Shown: positions 31,959-41,820, numbered from the stretch's first letter. The stretch is 64,000 nt of DNA from Pseudomonas jessenii (GCF_002236115.1 NZ_NIWT01000001.1:868001-932000), one strand, 5' to 3'. Numbers and translations: made by a program. The notes: generated by a model from the letters alone, not told the origin.

Positions 31959-32828
31959 TTAGGCGGCCAGTTTACGGCGGTTATACAAACCGCCCAACAA
32001 ACCGGTGAAGCATCCGATGAGTAACCCGCTGACGTGGGCCGCGTTGGCGATCTCACCGAAGCCGATCATCGAGACCAGCCCGGACAGGCACAGCAGCAAC
32101 CACACCAGCATCATCACCAACACGCCTCGCGGCAGGCGATAGGCCGGGTTCGGCGCCAGCAACTGGAAGATCCAGCAATGCCCGAGCAGGCCGTACAGAA
32201 CGCCGGACAAACCGCCGAACAAGGTCGGGCCGCTGAAGAAATACTGGGCAAAGTTCGACACCAGGCTGAACAGCAAGGTCAGGCCGATCAGGTTGATACT
32301 GCCCTGGCGCGACTCGATGCGCCGCCCCAGCTCCCAGTACCACATGCCGTTCATCGCCAGGTGCAGGATGCCGAAGTGGATCAGCATCGGCGTGACCAGG
32401 CGCCACCACTGCCCCGCCGCCAGGCTGTCGGCCAGTGGCGTGAAGTGGATGTATTCACCGACCACGCGGAACTCGAGGAAGGTCAGCCAGCGCATCGTTT
32501 CAAGGTTGTCGCCCAGCATGGTCACCGCGCCGACAACCAGGCTCAGCAGCAGCACCAGCGCGGTGGCCCTGGCGTATTTCAACTGCTCGACGAACCCCGG
32601 GCGCTTGACGGTCTGCGCCACCGGAATGTCCAGTTGCTGGTCGGGATCGCCCGCGGGAAATCGCTCGTACAGCGCACGCACGTCTTCACTGATGTTGTCC
32701 GGCACCCACAGCACCTGCTCGCCAGCTTCCTCGCTGACCCGATGGGGCACTTGCATGCGCTTGAGCAGGGTGACGAACCCGCTCAAGTCCACCGCCAGGG
32801 GCAGACGCAATACCGCTACAGCACTCAT
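31959..32828 (-). CDS. Rhomboid-family intramembrane serine protease
   Basis: The 289-residue protein has a cytoplasmic N-terminal domain of about 85 residues and then six to seven membrane helices. The rhomboid catalytic pair is present: Ser208 in GGLSGVLYG and His265 in NAAHVSG. HFGILHLAMN in the second transmembrane block supplies the conserved His and Asn of the oxyanion region. It resembles GlpG in layout. It cleaves within membranes; its substrate here is unknown. The start overlaps the metallophosphoesterase stop by four bases. Confidence 0.93.
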   Translation of the reverse strand: MSAVAVLRLPLAVDLSGFVTLLKRMQVPHRVSEEAGEQVLWVPDNISEDVRALYERFPAGDPDQQLDIPVAQTVKRPGFVEQLKYARATALVLLLSLVVGAVTMLGDNLETMRWLTFLEFRVVGEYIHFTPLADSLAAGQWWRLVTPMLIHFGILHLAMNGMWYWELGRRIESRQGSINLIGLTLLFSLVSNFAQYFFSGPTLFGGLSGVLYGLLGHCWIFQLLAPNPAYRLPRGVLVMMLVWLLLCLSGLVSMIGFGEIANAAHVSGLLIGCFTGLLGGLYNRRKLAA

Positions 32829-33796
32829 TGCAGCACCTCCGGCCGCTCGACATCGACCCAGACGAATTTTTGCGGATCCAGGCGGGTTTCCTGATCCAGT
32901 CGGTAGGCAACCAGTTTGCCGTACAGCACCGCGCTGTAATCCAGACAGGCCAGGTTCGGCCGGATCGGTGCCGGCTTGCCGCTGCGCCAGTAATGGCCGA
33001 CGAACAACAGCGGCTCATCGATGCCATAGCGCAGCAAACTGTTCTTTTCGGTGGACGACAGCGGCGTCCGGGCCACGGGTTCCGGCAGTGCATCCGGTTG
33101 GAACACGATGTCGCCGTAGGTTTTCGGATCGTCTTCCCAGAACTTGGTGCGGAAGAACGAACGCACCAGGCCGTCGCCGCTGGTCATGGTCAGGCCATGG
33201 GGCAAACGCATGTCCGTGCCGCGCAGCAGCCGGTCGAATACGGTGCAGGCAAAAGAGCCCGACTCCGCCGACGCCTGGAGAAAATGCTCGTCGACGCAGC
33301 CGTTGGGGAACAACGCCCGCAGCGGCTCGATCAGCCCGGCGTCCCAGCAGGCGTGGACCACGCGAAAACGCCCGGCATCGACGAACAATGGCAACTGGTA
33401 GAACCATTGCTGGAAGTCGTGCCAGTCACCCGGATGGTGTTCGAACTGGGTCAGGGTTTCGTGCAGCAGGCGGGCATGGCGCGGCGTATGCTCACGCACG
33501 AACTGCTTGCCGCTGCCGGGCAGTGCCGGCGTGCTCCAGCCCAGCGCATTGAACTCGTGGTTGCCCATGATGCACAGCGCCTGACCGGCCTCGACCATGT
33601 CGTGGACGATATGCAGTGCCTCGCGAATCCGCGGGCCGCGGTCGATGATATCGCCGACGAACACCGCCATGCGCGAATCGTGTCGCCAGACGCCGCCCTG
33701 TTTGTGATAACCGAGTCGGTCGAGCAAGTGCTCCAGGGTCAGAGCGCAACCGTGCACGTCACCGATCAGGTCGTAGCTACGCGCGGGATCGAGCAT
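32825..33796 (-). CDS. Metallophosphoesterase
   Basis: This 323-residue cytoplasmic protein has the calcineurin-like phosphoesterase motifs GDVHG (residues 12-16), GDIIDRG (48-54) and GNHEFNA (about 77-83), with later His residues in HACWD and GHYW. It is closest in style to PrpA/ApaH-type serine/threonine or nucleotide phosphatases, but the substrate is not evident. It is coupled to nadK upstream (stop and start share one base) and to the rhomboid gene downstream. Confidence 0.92.
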   Translation of the reverse strand: MLDPARSYDLIGDVHGCALTLEHLLDRLGYHKQGGVWRHDSRMAVFVGDIIDRGPRIREALHIVHDMVEAGQALCIMGNHEFNALGWSTPALPGSGKQFVREHTPRHARLLHETLTQFEHHPGDWHDFQQWFYQLPLFVDAGRFRVVHACWDAGLIEPLRALFPNGCVDEHFLQASAESGSFACTVFDRLLRGTDMRLPHGLTMTSGDGLVRSFFRTKFWEDDPKTYGDIVFQPDALPEPVARTPLSSTEKNSLLRYGIDEPLLFVGHYWRSGKPAPIRPNLACLDYSAVLYGKLVAYRLDQETRLDPQKFVWVDVERPEVLQ

Positions 33797-34686
33797 CAGT
33801 CGCCTCCACCCCCCAACTTGCTGCCCCAGCCAAGCTTGGTCCGGCAGACTTCATAGTAATTGTGGTCCAACGGATGGATCAGCCGCAGTTTCTGGGCTTT
33901 CTTGCTGACGGTAATGGTGTCGCCCGGCGCACAGGTGAAGTGGTTCTGCCCGTCGCACGAGACTTGCGGGTAAATCTGCATATCCTTGGACACGACGATT
34001 TTCAGCTCACTGTTGCCATCGACCACAATCGGTCTACCCGACAAGGTATGGGGGTACATCGGCACAATCACAATGGCGTCGAGCTTGGGATGCATGATCG
34101 GCCCGCCGGCGGACAACGCATAGGCGGTGGAACCGGTCGGCGTCGCGACGATCAGGCCGTCGGCCTTCTGGCTGCAGACGAACTGGCCGTCGATGTACAG
34201 CTCGAACTCGATCATTCGCGTGGATTTGCCGGGGTGCAGCACGACGTCGTTCAGTGCATCGCCCTGGCCGATGGCCTCGCCGTGGCGGCGGACTTCGGCC
34301 TGCAACAAAAAGCGGTTTTCCACCAGATAGTGGCCATCCAGCACTTCGGCGACCTTGGTTTCCAGCTCGTCGGGACGGATGTCGGTGAGGAAACCCAGGC
34401 TGCCCCGGTTGATGCCGAGCACCGGAATATTGTGTTTGGCCAGCGCCCGGGCGGCACCGAGCAGGCTGCCGTCACCACCGACCACTATGACCATGTCGCA
34501 GACTTCGCCGAGCATCTTGCGCGACGAGGTTTGCAAGCCGTGCCCTGGCAGCACTTCGGCGATGGTGTCTTCGAGGATCACGTGCAGGTGACGATCGAGC
34601 AGAAACCGTTTCAGTCGGCGGACGGTATCCAGCACCTGGGAACTGCCCAGGCGACCGATGATGCCGATATTGCGAAATTGCTCCAT
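33796..34686 (-). CDS. nadK: NAD kinase
   Basis: NAD kinase makes NADP from NAD and ATP in the cytoplasm and is normally essential. The 296-residue sequence shows the GGDGS motif (VVGGDGSLLGAAR, about residue 70), NDVVLHPG, the ATP-site TPTGSTAYALSAGGP, and the C-terminal beta domain with VSCDGQ. It heads a leftward series with the phosphoesterase, rhomboid, yeaC, DUF2797 and pepN genes. It diverges from the DUF1853 gene, with a 117-base promoter gap between. Confidence 0.97.
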   Translation of the reverse strand: MEQFRNIGIIGRLGSSQVLDTVRRLKRFLLDRHLHVILEDTIAEVLPGHGLQTSSRKMLGEVCDMVIVVGGDGSLLGAARALAKHNIPVLGINRGSLGFLTDIRPDELETKVAEVLDGHYLVENRFLLQAEVRRHGEAIGQGDALNDVVLHPGKSTRMIEFELYIDGQFVCSQKADGLIVATPTGSTAYALSAGGPIMHPKLDAIVIVPMYPHTLSGRPIVVDGNSELKIVVSKDMQIYPQVSCDGQNHFTCAPGDTITVSKKAQKLRLIHPLDHNYYEVCRTKLGWGSKLGGGGD

Positions 34687-34803
34687 GGGGCTCCTGCGGG
34701 GATCTGCGTGGCGGCGAAAACCACGATTATGGGCGAAAGCCGCCCGTAGACAAAATCCTTTCAGTTTCAGGGGTGTGCCCGGGTTTCGGGCTATGCTCGC
34801 AAG

Positions 34804-35754
34804 ATGATGCTATTTCCGGATTTGCTCCACCTGCCCCATCAGTTACGCCATCCCGAAGTGCGTGACCTGGCGTGGGTCATCCTCGCGCCGCCCATGCTGG
34901 ACAATACCCCGTGGCCGCAGCGTCACCCGCTGGCCGGCAGCGACTGGGTGCAGGCACCGGATCGGCTGGAGCATTGGCTGCGGCAGCTGGATCGGGACAG
35001 TTATGGCCTGCTGCACTGGCTGGCGCAGGCCCGGACCCGGCGCCTGGGTTTGTACTACGAACGCCTCTGGCAATTCGCCGTGCAGCATGCACCGGGCATT
35101 GAACTGATTGCCGCCAACATGCCGATTCGCCGCGAAGGGCACACCCTCGGTGAACTGGACATGCTGCTGCGCGACCGCGACGGCGTGCATCACCTGGAAC
35201 TGGCGATCAAGCTCTACCTCGGCCCGCAATCCGGCGACGGACACGACACCGCCCAGTGGCTGGGCCCGGGCTGCCACGACCGGCTCGACCGCAAACTGGC
35301 GCACCTGAGCCAGCATCAATTGCCGATTTCCACACGCCCCGAGAGCCGTGAAGTGCTGGCGGCGCTGGATATCCAGGCGTTCAGCGCACATTTATGGCTG
35401 GGGGGTTACTTGCTGTACCCGTGGCCCGGACAAGCCGCCCCGCCATTGGGTGCCCATCCGCAGCATTTGCGGGGTCGCTGGTTGCATCAAAAGGATTGGC
35501 CGGCGTTGTTGGCCCAAAGCCCACCCGGTCGCTGGCAACCCCTGCCCCGTCACGCCTGGCTGGCGCCGGCGCATTATTCGGCGGAGCACACCTGGAACCC
35601 CGGACAGATGCAGGCGTGGCTGGATGACCTGGACCCGCTGGCGCCAGCACAACTGCTGGTGCGCCTGGCGGAAAATGCCAGCGGCGACTGGGAAGAGGCC
35701 GAGCGATTGTTTCTGGTGGCGGATCTTTGGCCGAATGTGCCGGGTAATGCCTGA
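34804..35754 (+). CDS. DUF1853 family protein
   Basis: A 316-residue soluble protein, rich in Trp, Leu and His. The segment [25 protein letters not shown] (two pieces, around residues 117-140) has the acidic-strand-acidic-Lys arrangement of the PD-(D/E)XK nuclease fold. I recall DUF1853 being grouped there, but activity has not been shown to my knowledge. It lies divergent from nadK. The start may be either of two adjacent ATG codons at 34804 and 34807. Confidence 0.85.
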   Translation: MMLFPDLLHLPHQLRHPEVRDLAWVILAPPMLDNTPWPQRHPLAGSDWVQAPDRLEHWLRQLDRDSYGLLHWLAQARTRRLGLYYERLWQFAVQHAPGIELIAANMPIRREGHTLGELDMLLRDRDGVHHLELAIKLYLGPQSGDGHDTAQWLGPGCHDRLDRKLAHLSQHQLPISTRPESREVLAALDIQAFSAHLWLGGYLLYPWPGQAAPPLGAHPQHLRGRWLHQKDWPALLAQSPPGRWQPLPRHAWLAPAHYSAEHTWNPGQMQAWLDDLDPLAPAQLLVRLAENASGDWEEAERLFLVADLWPNVPGNA

Positions 35755-35777
35755 GCTTTGCTGCGTCCGGGCCGGCC

Positions 35778-35867
35778 CCATCGCGAGCAGGCTCGCTCCC
35801 ACCCTGGGTCTGAGTCGTTTTTGAATCCACTGAAGAACCCTGTGGGAGCGAGCTTGCTCGCGATGGG
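35778..35867. repeat. REPIN
   Basis: Inverted REP pair between the DUF1853 gene and the convergent FMN reductase gene. The left copy has GAGCAGGCTCGCTC, a one-base hairpin variant. Confidence 0.9.
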
Positions 35868-35943
35868 GCCAACCGGGTCTAAGGAAATAACCGCGCCGCC
35901 GGTAATCCAGCGCTTCGCAGGACAAAGCGCCGGCCAATGACCA

Positions 35944-36504
35944 TCAGTCTTTCTTGTGCTGCTCGACCCATTGCCCATAGGCATTGATGAAACTTTGCAG
36001 GAACGGCTTTACCGACTCGGACAACTTGCCCGATTCGTCGAACGCCGAACCGGCGTTCCCCAGATAGGCCTCCGGTTGCTGCATCATCGGCACATTGAGA
36101 AACACCATGGATTGACGCAGGTTGTGATTGGCACCAAACCCGCCGACGGCCCCCGGCGACGCACTGATAACGGCTCCCGGCTTACCGCTCCAGGCGCTTT
36201 TGCCATATGGACGCGAGCCCACGTCAATCGCGTTTTTCAACGGTGCCGGCACCGACCGGTTGTATTCCGGGGTCACGAACAACACCGCGTCGGATGAGCT
36301 CACCTGTTGTCGGAAAGTGCTGTAGGCTGCCGGCGGTGAAGCGCCATCGATATCTTCGTTATAGAGCGGCAGATCGCCAATTTCGACGATGTTGAGCTTG
36401 AGATTGGCCGGCGCCAGTTCTATCAGGGCCCGTGCGACCTTGCGGTTGATCGATTCCTTTCTCAAGCTGCCGACCACGACGGCGATCGTATAGACGTTGC
36501 TCAT
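35944..36504 (-). CDS. NADPH-dependent FMN reductase (ChrR/azoreductase type)
   Basis: The 186-residue flavodoxin-like protein has the FMN phosphate-binding loop GSLRKESINRKVARA (about residues 12-26), the PEYNRSVPAPLKNAIDV segment and SPGAVGGFGA. These are family marks of NADPH-dependent quinone/chromate reductases. It probably reduces quinones to protect against oxidants. It is alone on its strand and diverges from the small gene at 36679, with 174 bases between them. Confidence 0.93.
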   Translation of the reverse strand: MSNVYTIAVVVGSLRKESINRKVARALIELAPANLKLNIVEIGDLPLYNEDIDGASPPAAYSTFRQQVSSSDAVLFVTPEYNRSVPAPLKNAIDVGSRPYGKSAWSGKPGAVISASPGAVGGFGANHNLRQSMVFLNVPMMQQPEAYLGNAGSAFDESGKLSESVKPFLQSFINAYGQWVEQHKKD

Positions 36505-36678
36505 AAGATTTCTCGACTGTCCGATAGGAAGAGCTTGTAGTTATAGATGACGATTCAAACAGCGGGCGACCGAAAACCCCGTCCCTGACTATTTTTTTCC
36601 CGTAGGAAAACTTACCTCGCCCAAGCACGGTCTACAGTGCCGCAAATTGAGTGATTTATCTCCAGAGGTTCTAAGCAG

Positions 36679-36906
36679 ATGGCAGCAGTACTCGTCGGTC
36701 AGTTCCATGCAAGAGACGCGCAAGGCCGCATTTATTCGGTGCACGAGTTTCAGGACTCCACCCCGGCGGCAGAAGGTTCAGGGCCTGTCACCACCTACAA
36801 ACTGGCCATTGGCGACCGCGTCAACAAGGTCGACGACAATGAATTCATGCTGGTGCAAACCGGCGTGACCATTACCCGCGAACCGCAAATCGCCAGCGCT
36901 TCATAA
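36679..36906 (+). CDS. Small hypothetical protein (75 aa)
   Basis: Unrecognised 75-residue soluble product, beginning MAAVLVGQFHARDAQGRIYS and containing TYKLAIGDRVNKVDDNEFML. The alternation of beta-prone and charged residues suggests a small beta-barrel or an SH3-like fold, but that is only an impression. The ATG has a weak GAGG-like site (CAGAGG) about 11 bases upstream. It is followed 88 bases later by the LysR gene. Confidence 0.7.
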   Translation: MAAVLVGQFHARDAQGRIYSVHEFQDSTPAAEGSGPVTTYKLAIGDRVNKVDDNEFMLVQTGVTITREPQIASAS

Positions 36907-36994
36907 CCCGTCGTTATGAGCAGAAGTCATATGCACGGACTTGGGGTAGGATTCAGCCACTGACTCCTCCACCTGCTGAACATGGACTTCACGC

Positions 36995-37888
36995 ATGCGC
37001 TTACGCCATATCGAAGTGATCCAGGCACTCTTGCAGACCGGTCACCTGGGCACCGCCGCCGAATGGCTGCAGTTGCCGGTGGCCGAAGTCGAGCGCTTGC
37101 TGCGCGACGCCGAGGATCAGTTGGGTTTCATGCTGTTCGCCAGCGTACGCGGACGATTGCAGGCCACCCGCGAAGCGCGGGAATTGCAGGTGGAAATTGC
37201 CCGGGTCTACGATGCGCTCGAACCGGTGCAGCGCTTGGCCAACAGCCTCAGGCAATACCTGGCGCCGCCGCTGCGCATCATCTGCACCCCTCCCCTGGCC
37301 AACCAATTGTTGCCACACAGTATCGCGGCCCTGCGCCGACGCCTGCCCGATGCGCCTTGCACGCTGCTGAGCCAGCCCACCCGCGACATCGTCAGAAACC
37401 TGCTGCTGCGTGAAAGCGATCTGGGCCTGAGCCTGCATGACCCCGATCACGCCGACCTCGACTGCCATGTGATCGCCCAGGGCAAACTTCAGTTGCTCGC
37501 CCCCCATGGCTGGCTGCAACCGAAACAGAAATACATTTCACTGCAGGATCTGGCCGGCCAATCGATGATCGGCCTGGAGGGGCAGGACCCGTTGAGCCCG
37601 GCGCTGGAAAACAAACTGCACGGTTTGCGCCCTGCCCCGGTGATTCAGACCCGGGTCCAGACGCATCAGATGATGCGCAGCATGGTCGAGGCCGGCGAAG
37701 GCCTGGCCATCGTCGACCCCTTCACCGCCCTCGGCGCCAAAGCCTCGGGGCTGGACACCTGCCCGCTGGCGCCAGCGGTCCCGATCAGCCTCTACGCCCT
37801 GACCCTGAAAAACGCCGAACCCTCACCGGCGGTTCAGACACTGTTAACCATCGTCACGGAACAAGCCGCGGCGATGCTGACGAACTGA
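36995..37888 (+). CDS. LysR-family transcriptional regulator
   Basis: A 297-residue LysR-type protein. The winged-helix HTH at residues 1-60 includes IEVIQALLQTGHLGTAAEWL and the wing FASVRGRLQATREA. The effector domain follows from about residue 90. Its 3' end overlaps the convergent GNAT gene by 35 bases. Target genes are not apparent; the neighbouring genes are unrelated, and autoregulation cannot be judged. Confidence 0.92.
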   Translation: MRLRHIEVIQALLQTGHLGTAAEWLQLPVAEVERLLRDAEDQLGFMLFASVRGRLQATREARELQVEIARVYDALEPVQRLANSLRQYLAPPLRIICTPPLANQLLPHSIAALRRRLPDAPCTLLSQPTRDIVRNLLLRESDLGLSLHDPDHADLDCHVIAQGKLQLLAPHGWLQPKQKYISLQDLAGQSMIGLEGQDPLSPALENKLHGLRPAPVIQTRVQTHQMMRSMVEAGEGLAIVDPFTALGAKASGLDTCPLAPAVPISLYALTLKNAEPSPAVQTLLTIVTEQAAAMLTN

Positions 37889-38468
37889 ACGGATTTTCCA
37901 GCGGGTTTTCGAACAATCGATACCAGAACAGCGCCACTTCGGCGGTGTTCGGATCGATGCCGCGATAGCGCAGGTGGTCGATCCCACCAATCACGTAACC
38001 GCAGCGTTCGTAGAGCCTGCAGGCCCCCAGGTTGTTGTTCTGGGTTTCGAGCATGATGCCTGGCAGCTTTTTCTTGCGGCTCCAGAACTGCGCCACATCC
38101 AGCAGGGCCTTGGCCACGCCATGCCGCCGGGCCGGTGCGTGCACCGCCAGCTCGTCGATATGGGCAAAGCCGTTCCAGTTGGTGCTGACCACCAGGTGCC
38201 CCACGGGCTGGTCATCCAGATAAGCCATGAAAATCGCGCTGTCGGCGGAATCGCGAAAACTGCTGAATTCCTCGGGATCGATGCCGTAGCACTTGCGATA
38301 AGGCGTGATCGGGGTGACAGGCCACTGTGCCACCGGCGCTCCTATTTGTGCCGCACCGTAGGCCGCGACTTCAAAACTGAAATCACTGCCCCAGATATAG
38401 GCGGCAAAACCCTCGTCGGCAACCCGTACCGACAACCCTGGATAATTCGGATTTATAACCGGCTGCAT
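37854..38468 (-). CDS. GNAT family N-acetyltransferase
   Basis: A 204-residue cytoplasmic acetyltransferase. The acetyl-CoA binding motif A is seen in HIDELAVHAPARRHGVAKAL, followed by GIMLETQNNNLGACRLYERCGY, both typical GNAT regions. The start at 38468 is chosen for GAGGA upstream. An ATG at 38486 would overlap the ldcA stop codon by ATGA, but its ribosome site would touch the start. It is 14 bases downstream of ldcA, and a polyamine or cadaverine acetylating role is a guess from location only. Confidence 0.88.
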   Translation of the reverse strand: MQPVINPNYPGLSVRVADEGFAAYIWGSDFSFEVAAYGAAQIGAPVAQWPVTPITPYRKCYGIDPEEFSSFRDSADSAIFMAYLDDQPVGHLVVSTNWNGFAHIDELAVHAPARRHGVAKALLDVAQFWSRKKKLPGIMLETQNNNLGACRLYERCGYVIGGIDHLRYRGIDPNTAEVALFWYRLFENPLENPFSSSASPRLVP

Positions 38469-38482
38469 ACTGGGAAATGTCC

Positions 38483-40738
38483 TCATTCCTTGATGCAATC
38501 GACGGTGTAGCACCGTCCACTGCCCTGATCTTCATGTTGCAATCCGTGCACATCAGCAACGAACCCCGGAAAACTGCTATCGAACGTGCGGGCAAACGCC
38601 AGGTAATCGATGATCGAGCGGGTCGACTCGGTAAAGCGCTCACCCGGCATGATCAGCGGAATGCCGGGTGGGTACGGCACCAGCATCACCGCAGCGATCC
38701 GCCCGTCCAGCGCATCGATCGACACGGCTTCGACTTCACCCCGCACCAATTGATCATAGGCGTCCGCCGGCTTCATCGCGACTTCCGGCAGAACGGTGTA
38801 CATGCGCTTGAGGTGCCTGGCGGTGGCATTGCTGCGATAACAGGCATGCAACTGATCGCACAGATCACGCAACCCCATGCCCTGATAGCGTGCGACATTC
38901 TCTTGCGCCACACAGGGCAGGCAACTGGCCAGACTGACGTTGGCGTCGTAGCTGCGCTTGAACTCCAGCAGTTCGGTGAGCAGCGTGCTCCACTTGCCCT
39001 TGGTGATACCCATGGAGAACAACACCAGGAACGAGTACAGCCCAGTCTTCTCGACCACCAGGCCGCGCTCCCACAGGAACTTGCTGACCACCGCCGCCGG
39101 AATCCCGCGCTCGCTGAGGGCGCCACCGGCGGTCAATCCCGGCATCACCAGCGTGACCTTGATCGGGTCGAGCAGCACATAGTCGTCGGTCACGCCGCCA
39201 AAGCCGTGCCAGTCGGCATCGGGTTGCAGCAACCAGTCCTCGGTGACGACCCGCTCGATGCCTTCCGCCGACGGCGGTTGCCAGATCGAGAACCACCAGT
39301 CATCGGCGGCAATGTGCTGGCGCAAATTGGCCAGCGCACGGCGAAAACTCAGGGCTTCGTCGAACATTTCCTGCAGCAGCGAACGCCCGGCCGGCCCTTC
39401 CATCATCGCCGAAGCCACATCCAGCGAGGCGATGATGCCGTACTGCGGCGAGGTCGAGATGTGCATCATGAATGCTTCGTTGAAGCGATCCCGATCCAGT
39501 TGCCGCGCACCGCCATCGCGCACATGAATCATCGATGCCTGACTGAAGGCCGCCAGCAACTTGTGGGTCGAATGGGTGGTGAACACCAACGGGCTGTCTT
39601 CATCACGGGAGGTGCCCATGCCGTAGCGCCCGGCAAAAAACTCATGAAACGCTGCATAGGCGTACCAGGCCTCGTCGAAGTGCAACACCTCAACGCTATT
39701 GCCCAACTGCTGTCTGATCAGTTCGGCGTTGTAGCAGAGGCCGTCATAGGTTGAATTGGTCACCACGGCAAGCTTGACCTTCGGTGAACGCCCCTTGGTC
39801 AGCGGACTGGCGTCGATCTTGGCCTGGATCGATTCTCGACTGAACTCACTCAGGGGAATCGGGCCGATGATCCCCAGTTCATTACGCTCCGGACACAAGT
39901 ACAGAGGGATGGCGCCAGTCATGATGATCGAATGCAGCACCGACTTGTGGCAATTGCGGTCCACCAGCACCAGGTCATCGCGGGCGACCACCGAGTGCCA
40001 GACAATCTTGTTGGCCGTGGACGTGCCATTGATCACGAAAAAGGTGTGATCGGCGCCGAAATTGCGTGCTGCACGGGCCTCGGCTTCAGCCAGGGGGCCG
40101 GTATGATCGAGCAAGGAGCCGAGCTCCGGCACCGACACTGAAAGATCCGAGCGCAGGGTGTTTTCCCCGAAAAACTGGTGAAACGCCTGCCCGACCGGGC
40201 TCTTGTGGTACGCCACGCCACCGCCGTGACCGGGGGTGTGCCAAGAGTAGTTGGAATCCGCCGTGTGCTGCACCAACGCCTTGAAAAACGGCGGCAGCAG
40301 GCCATCGAGGTACTTGCGCGCGGCGCGGGCCACCTGCCGGGCGAGAAAGGGCACGGTGTCCTCAAACAGATAAAGAATGCCGCGCAACTGATTGAGCTCG
40401 GCCATGGCGTCGGCGGGTGCGTTTTCCAGGGTCACTTTTTCGCCCAGGGCGAAGATCGGCAGATCCGGTGCACGCACCCGCGCCAGACCGATCAGTTCGG
40501 CCATGTTTTGCAACAAATGAGAATGGGTGCTGGCGTCTTCAGAGGCAATCAACATGCAGGACAGGCCGTGGTAAGTCGACGCCACCAGTCGTCCTTCGGT
40601 GTAGTCCACCGCCGAAACGACGCTGAACCCTTCCTGCTCCAGCTCCCGGGCAATCCCCCGCACGCGGTCACCGGCAACGCTGTCGGCCTTGATGTCGCGA
40701 TGAACGATCAGGACCGGGAATTTCAAGTCTTTGTACAT
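38483..40738 (-). CDS. ldcA: Lysine decarboxylase LdcA (Orn/Lys/Arg decarboxylase, 751 aa)
   Basis: A PLP-dependent basic amino-acid decarboxylase, very similar in length and sequence to P. aeruginosa LdcA (PA1818) as I remember it. LdcA converts lysine to cadaverine. The N-terminal wing domain (to about residue 150) is followed by the PLP domain with Schiff-base Lys393 in THSTHKLLA and Asp355 in HFDEAWYAY. In P. aeruginosa it belongs to the arginine-controlled lysine catabolic pathway. It lies downstream of dnaQ. The downstream gene is a GNAT acetyltransferase. An arginine-decarboxylating role cannot be excluded. Confidence 0.93.
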   Translation of the reverse strand: MYKDLKFPVLIVHRDIKADSVAGDRVRGIARELEQEGFSVVSAVDYTEGRLVASTYHGLSCMLIASEDASTHSHLLQNMAELIGLARVRAPDLPIFALGEKVTLENAPADAMAELNQLRGILYLFEDTVPFLARQVARAARKYLDGLLPPFFKALVQHTADSNYSWHTPGHGGGVAYHKSPVGQAFHQFFGENTLRSDLSVSVPELGSLLDHTGPLAEAEARAARNFGADHTFFVINGTSTANKIVWHSVVARDDLVLVDRNCHKSVLHSIIMTGAIPLYLCPERNELGIIGPIPLSEFSRESIQAKIDASPLTKGRSPKVKLAVVTNSTYDGLCYNAELIRQQLGNSVEVLHFDEAWYAYAAFHEFFAGRYGMGTSRDEDSPLVFTTHSTHKLLAAFSQASMIHVRDGGARQLDRDRFNEAFMMHISTSPQYGIIASLDVASAMMEGPAGRSLLQEMFDEALSFRRALANLRQHIAADDWWFSIWQPPSAEGIERVVTEDWLLQPDADWHGFGGVTDDYVLLDPIKVTLVMPGLTAGGALSERGIPAAVVSKFLWERGLVVEKTGLYSFLVLFSMGITKGKWSTLLTELLEFKRSYDANVSLASCLPCVAQENVARYQGMGLRDLCDQLHACYRSNATARHLKRMYTVLPEVAMKPADAYDQLVRGEVEAVSIDALDGRIAAVMLVPYPPGIPLIMPGERFTESTRSIIDYLAFARTFDSSFPGFVADVHGLQHEDQGSGRCYTVDCIKE

Positions 40739-40806
40739 GAGGCTCAGCGTCCTGAGGCGGCAGACCAGAGCCTGCCAATCACCTCAGGGTAGAGTGTTGC
40801 AGCGGA

Positions 40807-40860
40807 TGTGGCGAGCGGGATGCACCAACTTGTGGCGACGAGGGAGTTTCCCTGTGGCGA
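40807..40860. repeat. Three degenerate direct copies of TGTGGCGA
   Basis: TGTGGCGAG at 40807, TGTGGCGACG at 40831 and TGTGGCGAG at 40853 are spaced by 24 and 22 bases in the ldcA-dnaQ gap. They resemble the second REP type seen at 7654 without its hairpin, so probably decayed copies. Confidence 0.5.
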
Positions 40861-40879
40861 GCATCTGCCAAACAGGGTG

Positions 40880-41638
40880 TTATGCCTGCGCTTCAGCCTC
40901 GGCCAACTGCACCCACAACGCCGGGGCACCAGCGGATTTGCCGATGATTTCCAGGCGCGCCGCGTGGCGGGCCAGGTCGTCTTCACTGGCGCGGATGATG
41001 CGCGTCGGCTGACGGTCCGCCGGCAAACGGCGAATCTCGGTGGCCGAATTGTCCGCACCTTCACCCGAGCCATTGCCATCGGAGGCATTGCCGGCCAGGG
41101 ACAGACTGGTCTGCCCCCCGGTCATGGTCAGGTAGACGTCGGCAAGAATCTCGGAGTCGAGCAAGGCGCCGTGCAGTTCACGGCCGGAGTTGTCGACGCC
41201 ATAGCGTTTGCACAGGGCGTCGAGGCTGTTGCGCTGCCCCGGGTGACGCTCCCGGGCCATCATCAGGGTGTCGAGGATCGAGCAGTGCTGCGTGATGTCC
41301 GCGCGGTCCTGTTGGCCCATCAGGGCGAATTCGTTGTTGATGAAGCCAACGTCGAACGCCGCGTTATGGATGATCAGCTGCGCGCCCTTGATGAACTCGA
41401 AGAACTCTTCGGCCACCTCGGCAAAACGCGGCTTGCCCACGAGGAATTCGTTGGTGATGCCGTGGACGCCGATCGCGCCCTCGTCACTTTCGCGATCGGG
41501 TTGCAGGTACACATGGAAGTGCCGGCCCGTCAGGCGTCGGCCGATCAACTCGACACAACCGATTTCGATAATCCGGTGGCCGTCGGTCACCGGCATGCCG
41601 GTGGTTTCGGTGTCGAGTACAACGGATCTGGTGGCCAT
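40880..41638 (-). CDS. dnaQ: DNA polymerase III subunit epsilon
   Basis: DnaQ is the 3'-5' proofreading exonuclease of the replicative polymerase. The DEDDh motifs are visible: LDTETTG near residue 9 (Asp9, Glu11), HNAAFDVGF near 93-101, and HGALLDSEILAD near 155. The C-terminal tail beyond residue 180 would contact the polymerase subunit. Length is 252, normal. It diverges in order from rnhA by a REPIN, and the ldcA gene follows it. Confidence 0.96.
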   Translation of the reverse strand: MATRSVVLDTETTGMPVTDGHRIIEIGCVELIGRRLTGRHFHVYLQPDRESDEGAIGVHGITNEFLVGKPRFAEVAEEFFEFIKGAQLIIHNAAFDVGFINNEFALMGQQDRADITQHCSILDTLMMARERHPGQRNSLDALCKRYGVDNSGRELHGALLDSEILADVYLTMTGGQTSLSLAGNASDGNGSGEGADNSATEIRRLPADRQPTRIIRASEDDLARHAARLEIIGKSAGAPALWVQLAEAEAQA

Positions 41639-41725
41639 CAGTGCTCAGCTCTCAATCGGTCAATCGTGCAAAAGCGGCGATGTTAACACGCTCGCCGGGG
41701 TCTTTCAGGTACACCGAGTCGCCGC

Positions 41726-41820
41726 CTTCGCGAGCAAGCCCGCTCCCACATTGAATTGGCGCCGGCTCACAACTTTGTGGACGACACGAATCCAGTGTGG
41801 GAGCGAGCTTGCTCGCGAAG
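41726..41820. repeat. REPIN
   Basis: Inverted REP pair in the dnaQ-rnhA gap. The left copy carries AAGCCCGCTC, the right GAGCGAGCTTGC, so the two copies differ slightly. Confidence 0.9.
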
